From assembly GCF_045446075.1 (NCBI RefSeq), contig NZ_JBJJBQ010000002.1, positions 496,001 through 560,000 of the forward strand: a stretch of 64,000 nucleotides of DNA, given 5' to 3'. Below are positions 63,330 through 64,000 of the stretch, piece by piece. The stretch is from Flavisericum labens. Lineage in GTDB: Bacteria > Bacteroidota > Bacteroidia > Flavobacteriales > Flavobacteriaceae. The notes below the pieces were generated by a model, which saw nothing but the letters and a program-made list of their open reading frames with translations, searched no databases and had not been told where the DNA came from. Each line of letters starts with the position of its first letter. Positions within the stretch are counted from its first letter, which is position 1. The translations under genes were made by a program, and so were the position numbers.

Positions 63330-64000
63330 TTACCTTACTAAAGTTAAACTCATTAGGCCAATAACCACATCGTTTGCAACGGCTTTTAATTTGAGTGCTT
63401 TTAATGTTTTGTTGGGGTTTAAAGGTAAATCTAAAATAGTTCCGGCACCACCATCAACACCAAAATCACTGTAACCTTTTATTTTGGTAAAATCATTAAA
63501 ATTTCTAGTAATTTCACCAGTTTTAAAATATATCCGTGGTAGTTTTGGGGCATCGGTTGTAAATGCCAAACCGTCAACAAAATAATCTTGCTCTATAGGC
63601 CACCAATTCTCTGGGTTTTTTAACTGAAGAGTTTCCGAAGTATTATCAGTATAATGAATAATAATTTCACCATTTACAAACCTACTTTGCATGGGGTTGG
63701 TGGTTCCTGCCATAATAAAAAAGGCATGCGATGCCTTCCCCGAAAGTGGGATTTCAATATCCTTTGAGAAATTATCCCATTGGGAAACGAATGCAATATT
63801 GTTTTTATCTGCTTCTGATGGTGTTTTAAACGGAATGTTTTGTGCACTTAAAATAGTATTATTGTTTTGTCCAGATTTTTGGCGCAATCCCGTATCGTCG
63901 ATTGCGGGTTTTACATACGGATAGCACCAATTGCCAATCCCTTGGGTGGGAAGTTGAAGTGTTGGGGAAGTTGGTCGTGGACTCAAGTATTCTTCTTCAA
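63330..64000 (-). CDS. C-terminal part of a large protein, possibly DUF4450-like (partial, start outside window)
   Basis: The frame is open to the window edge: codons before the TTG at 63986 read E-E-E-Y, so the protein continues outside. The 223 visible residues are beta-rich (SHAFFIMAGTTNPMQSRFVN, EIIIHYTDNTSETLQLKNPE) and end ANDVVIGLMSLTLVR. Similar C-termini occur in large DUF4450 proteins of glycan loci, from memory. The stop is 2 bp from the next gene, so it heads the three-gene run. Function unknown. Confidence 0.6.
   Translation of the reverse strand, partial: EEEYLSPRPTSPTLQLPTQGIGNWCYPYVKPAIDDTGLRQKSGQNNNTILSAQNIPFKTPSEADKNNIAFVSQWDNFSKDIEIPLSGKASHAFFIMAGTTNPMQSRFVNGEIIIHYTDNTSETLQLKNPENWWPIEQDYFVDGLAFTTDAPKLPRIYFKTGEITRNFNDFTKIKGYSDFGVDGGAGTILDLPLNPNKTLKALKLKAVANDVVIGLMSLTLVR

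Overview
The window comes from a low-GC, probably marine, member of the Flavobacteriaceae (Bacteroidota). The evidence is the T9SS gene porQ next to lon and cmk, a secreted pectate lyase with a T9SS type A sorting domain, the lineage-typical rlmD / DUF6452 / DUF6048 trio, Bacteroidota-type promoters (TTTG, about 20 bp, TAnnTTTG) and SPII lipoproteins in a polysaccharide locus. No tRNA, rRNA, CRISPR array or transposase was seen.

Bases 1-15,700 are mostly housekeeping: the N-terminal part of a transglutaminase/DUF2126 protein, guaC, a hybrid histidine kinase whose phospho-accepting His is a Tyr, a lipid A-type acyltransferase, a rhomboid protease, lon, porQ, an ArsR/SRPBCC pair, cmk, a DUF6048/DUF6452 pair, rlmD and rocD. 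Bases 15,811-28,896 are one tight same-strand run of eleven genes: DapA-type aldolase, SSS symporter, Fe-alcohol dehydrogenase, PdxA2, DUF1537 sugar-acid kinase, a solute-binding-protein-like protein with no signal peptide, two CaiB/BaiF CoA-transferases, a solute-binding-protein/Gfo-Idh-MocA fusion, a MaoC hydratase and a RhaT-type transporter. Cytosolic solute-binding folds between CoA-transferases, with no ABC transporter nearby, make this my best candidate for an undescribed catabolic system.

Bases 29,026-43,537 are a pectin utilisation locus opened by a good promoter with a LacI-like operator: LamG lipoprotein, PL10-like lyase, T9SS-secreted PL1 lyase, two large beta-helix proteins (one with a DUF6298-like C-terminus), GH43 lipoprotein, PL10 lyase and a periplasmic bicupin. 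No SusC/SusD pair lies in the window. Bases 43,668-48,062 encode uptake and oxidation of L-fucose and/or L-rhamnose (Zn-dehydrogenase, lactonase, SDR, FucP, mutarotase). Bases 54,570-58,972 (minus strand) encode the matching lower pathway: SDR, FAH-family diketo-acid hydrolase, and LutABC for the L-lactate it releases, with an AraC regulator behind. More glycan enzymes follow to the window end.

Between the two halves of the deoxy-sugar pathway lies an accessory island (about 48.1-53.4 kb): a C5-cytosine methyltransferase facing a small protein, a GHKL (MORC/MutL-like) ATPase gene broken by one in-frame TAA, a beta-rich unknown and a DUF6339-like protein. Two abutting 19-bp palindromes and a strong promoter sit in the divergent gap, and no nuclease is recognisable. 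Dispersed palindromic repeats occur at 14.3, 43.5 and 54.4 kb.
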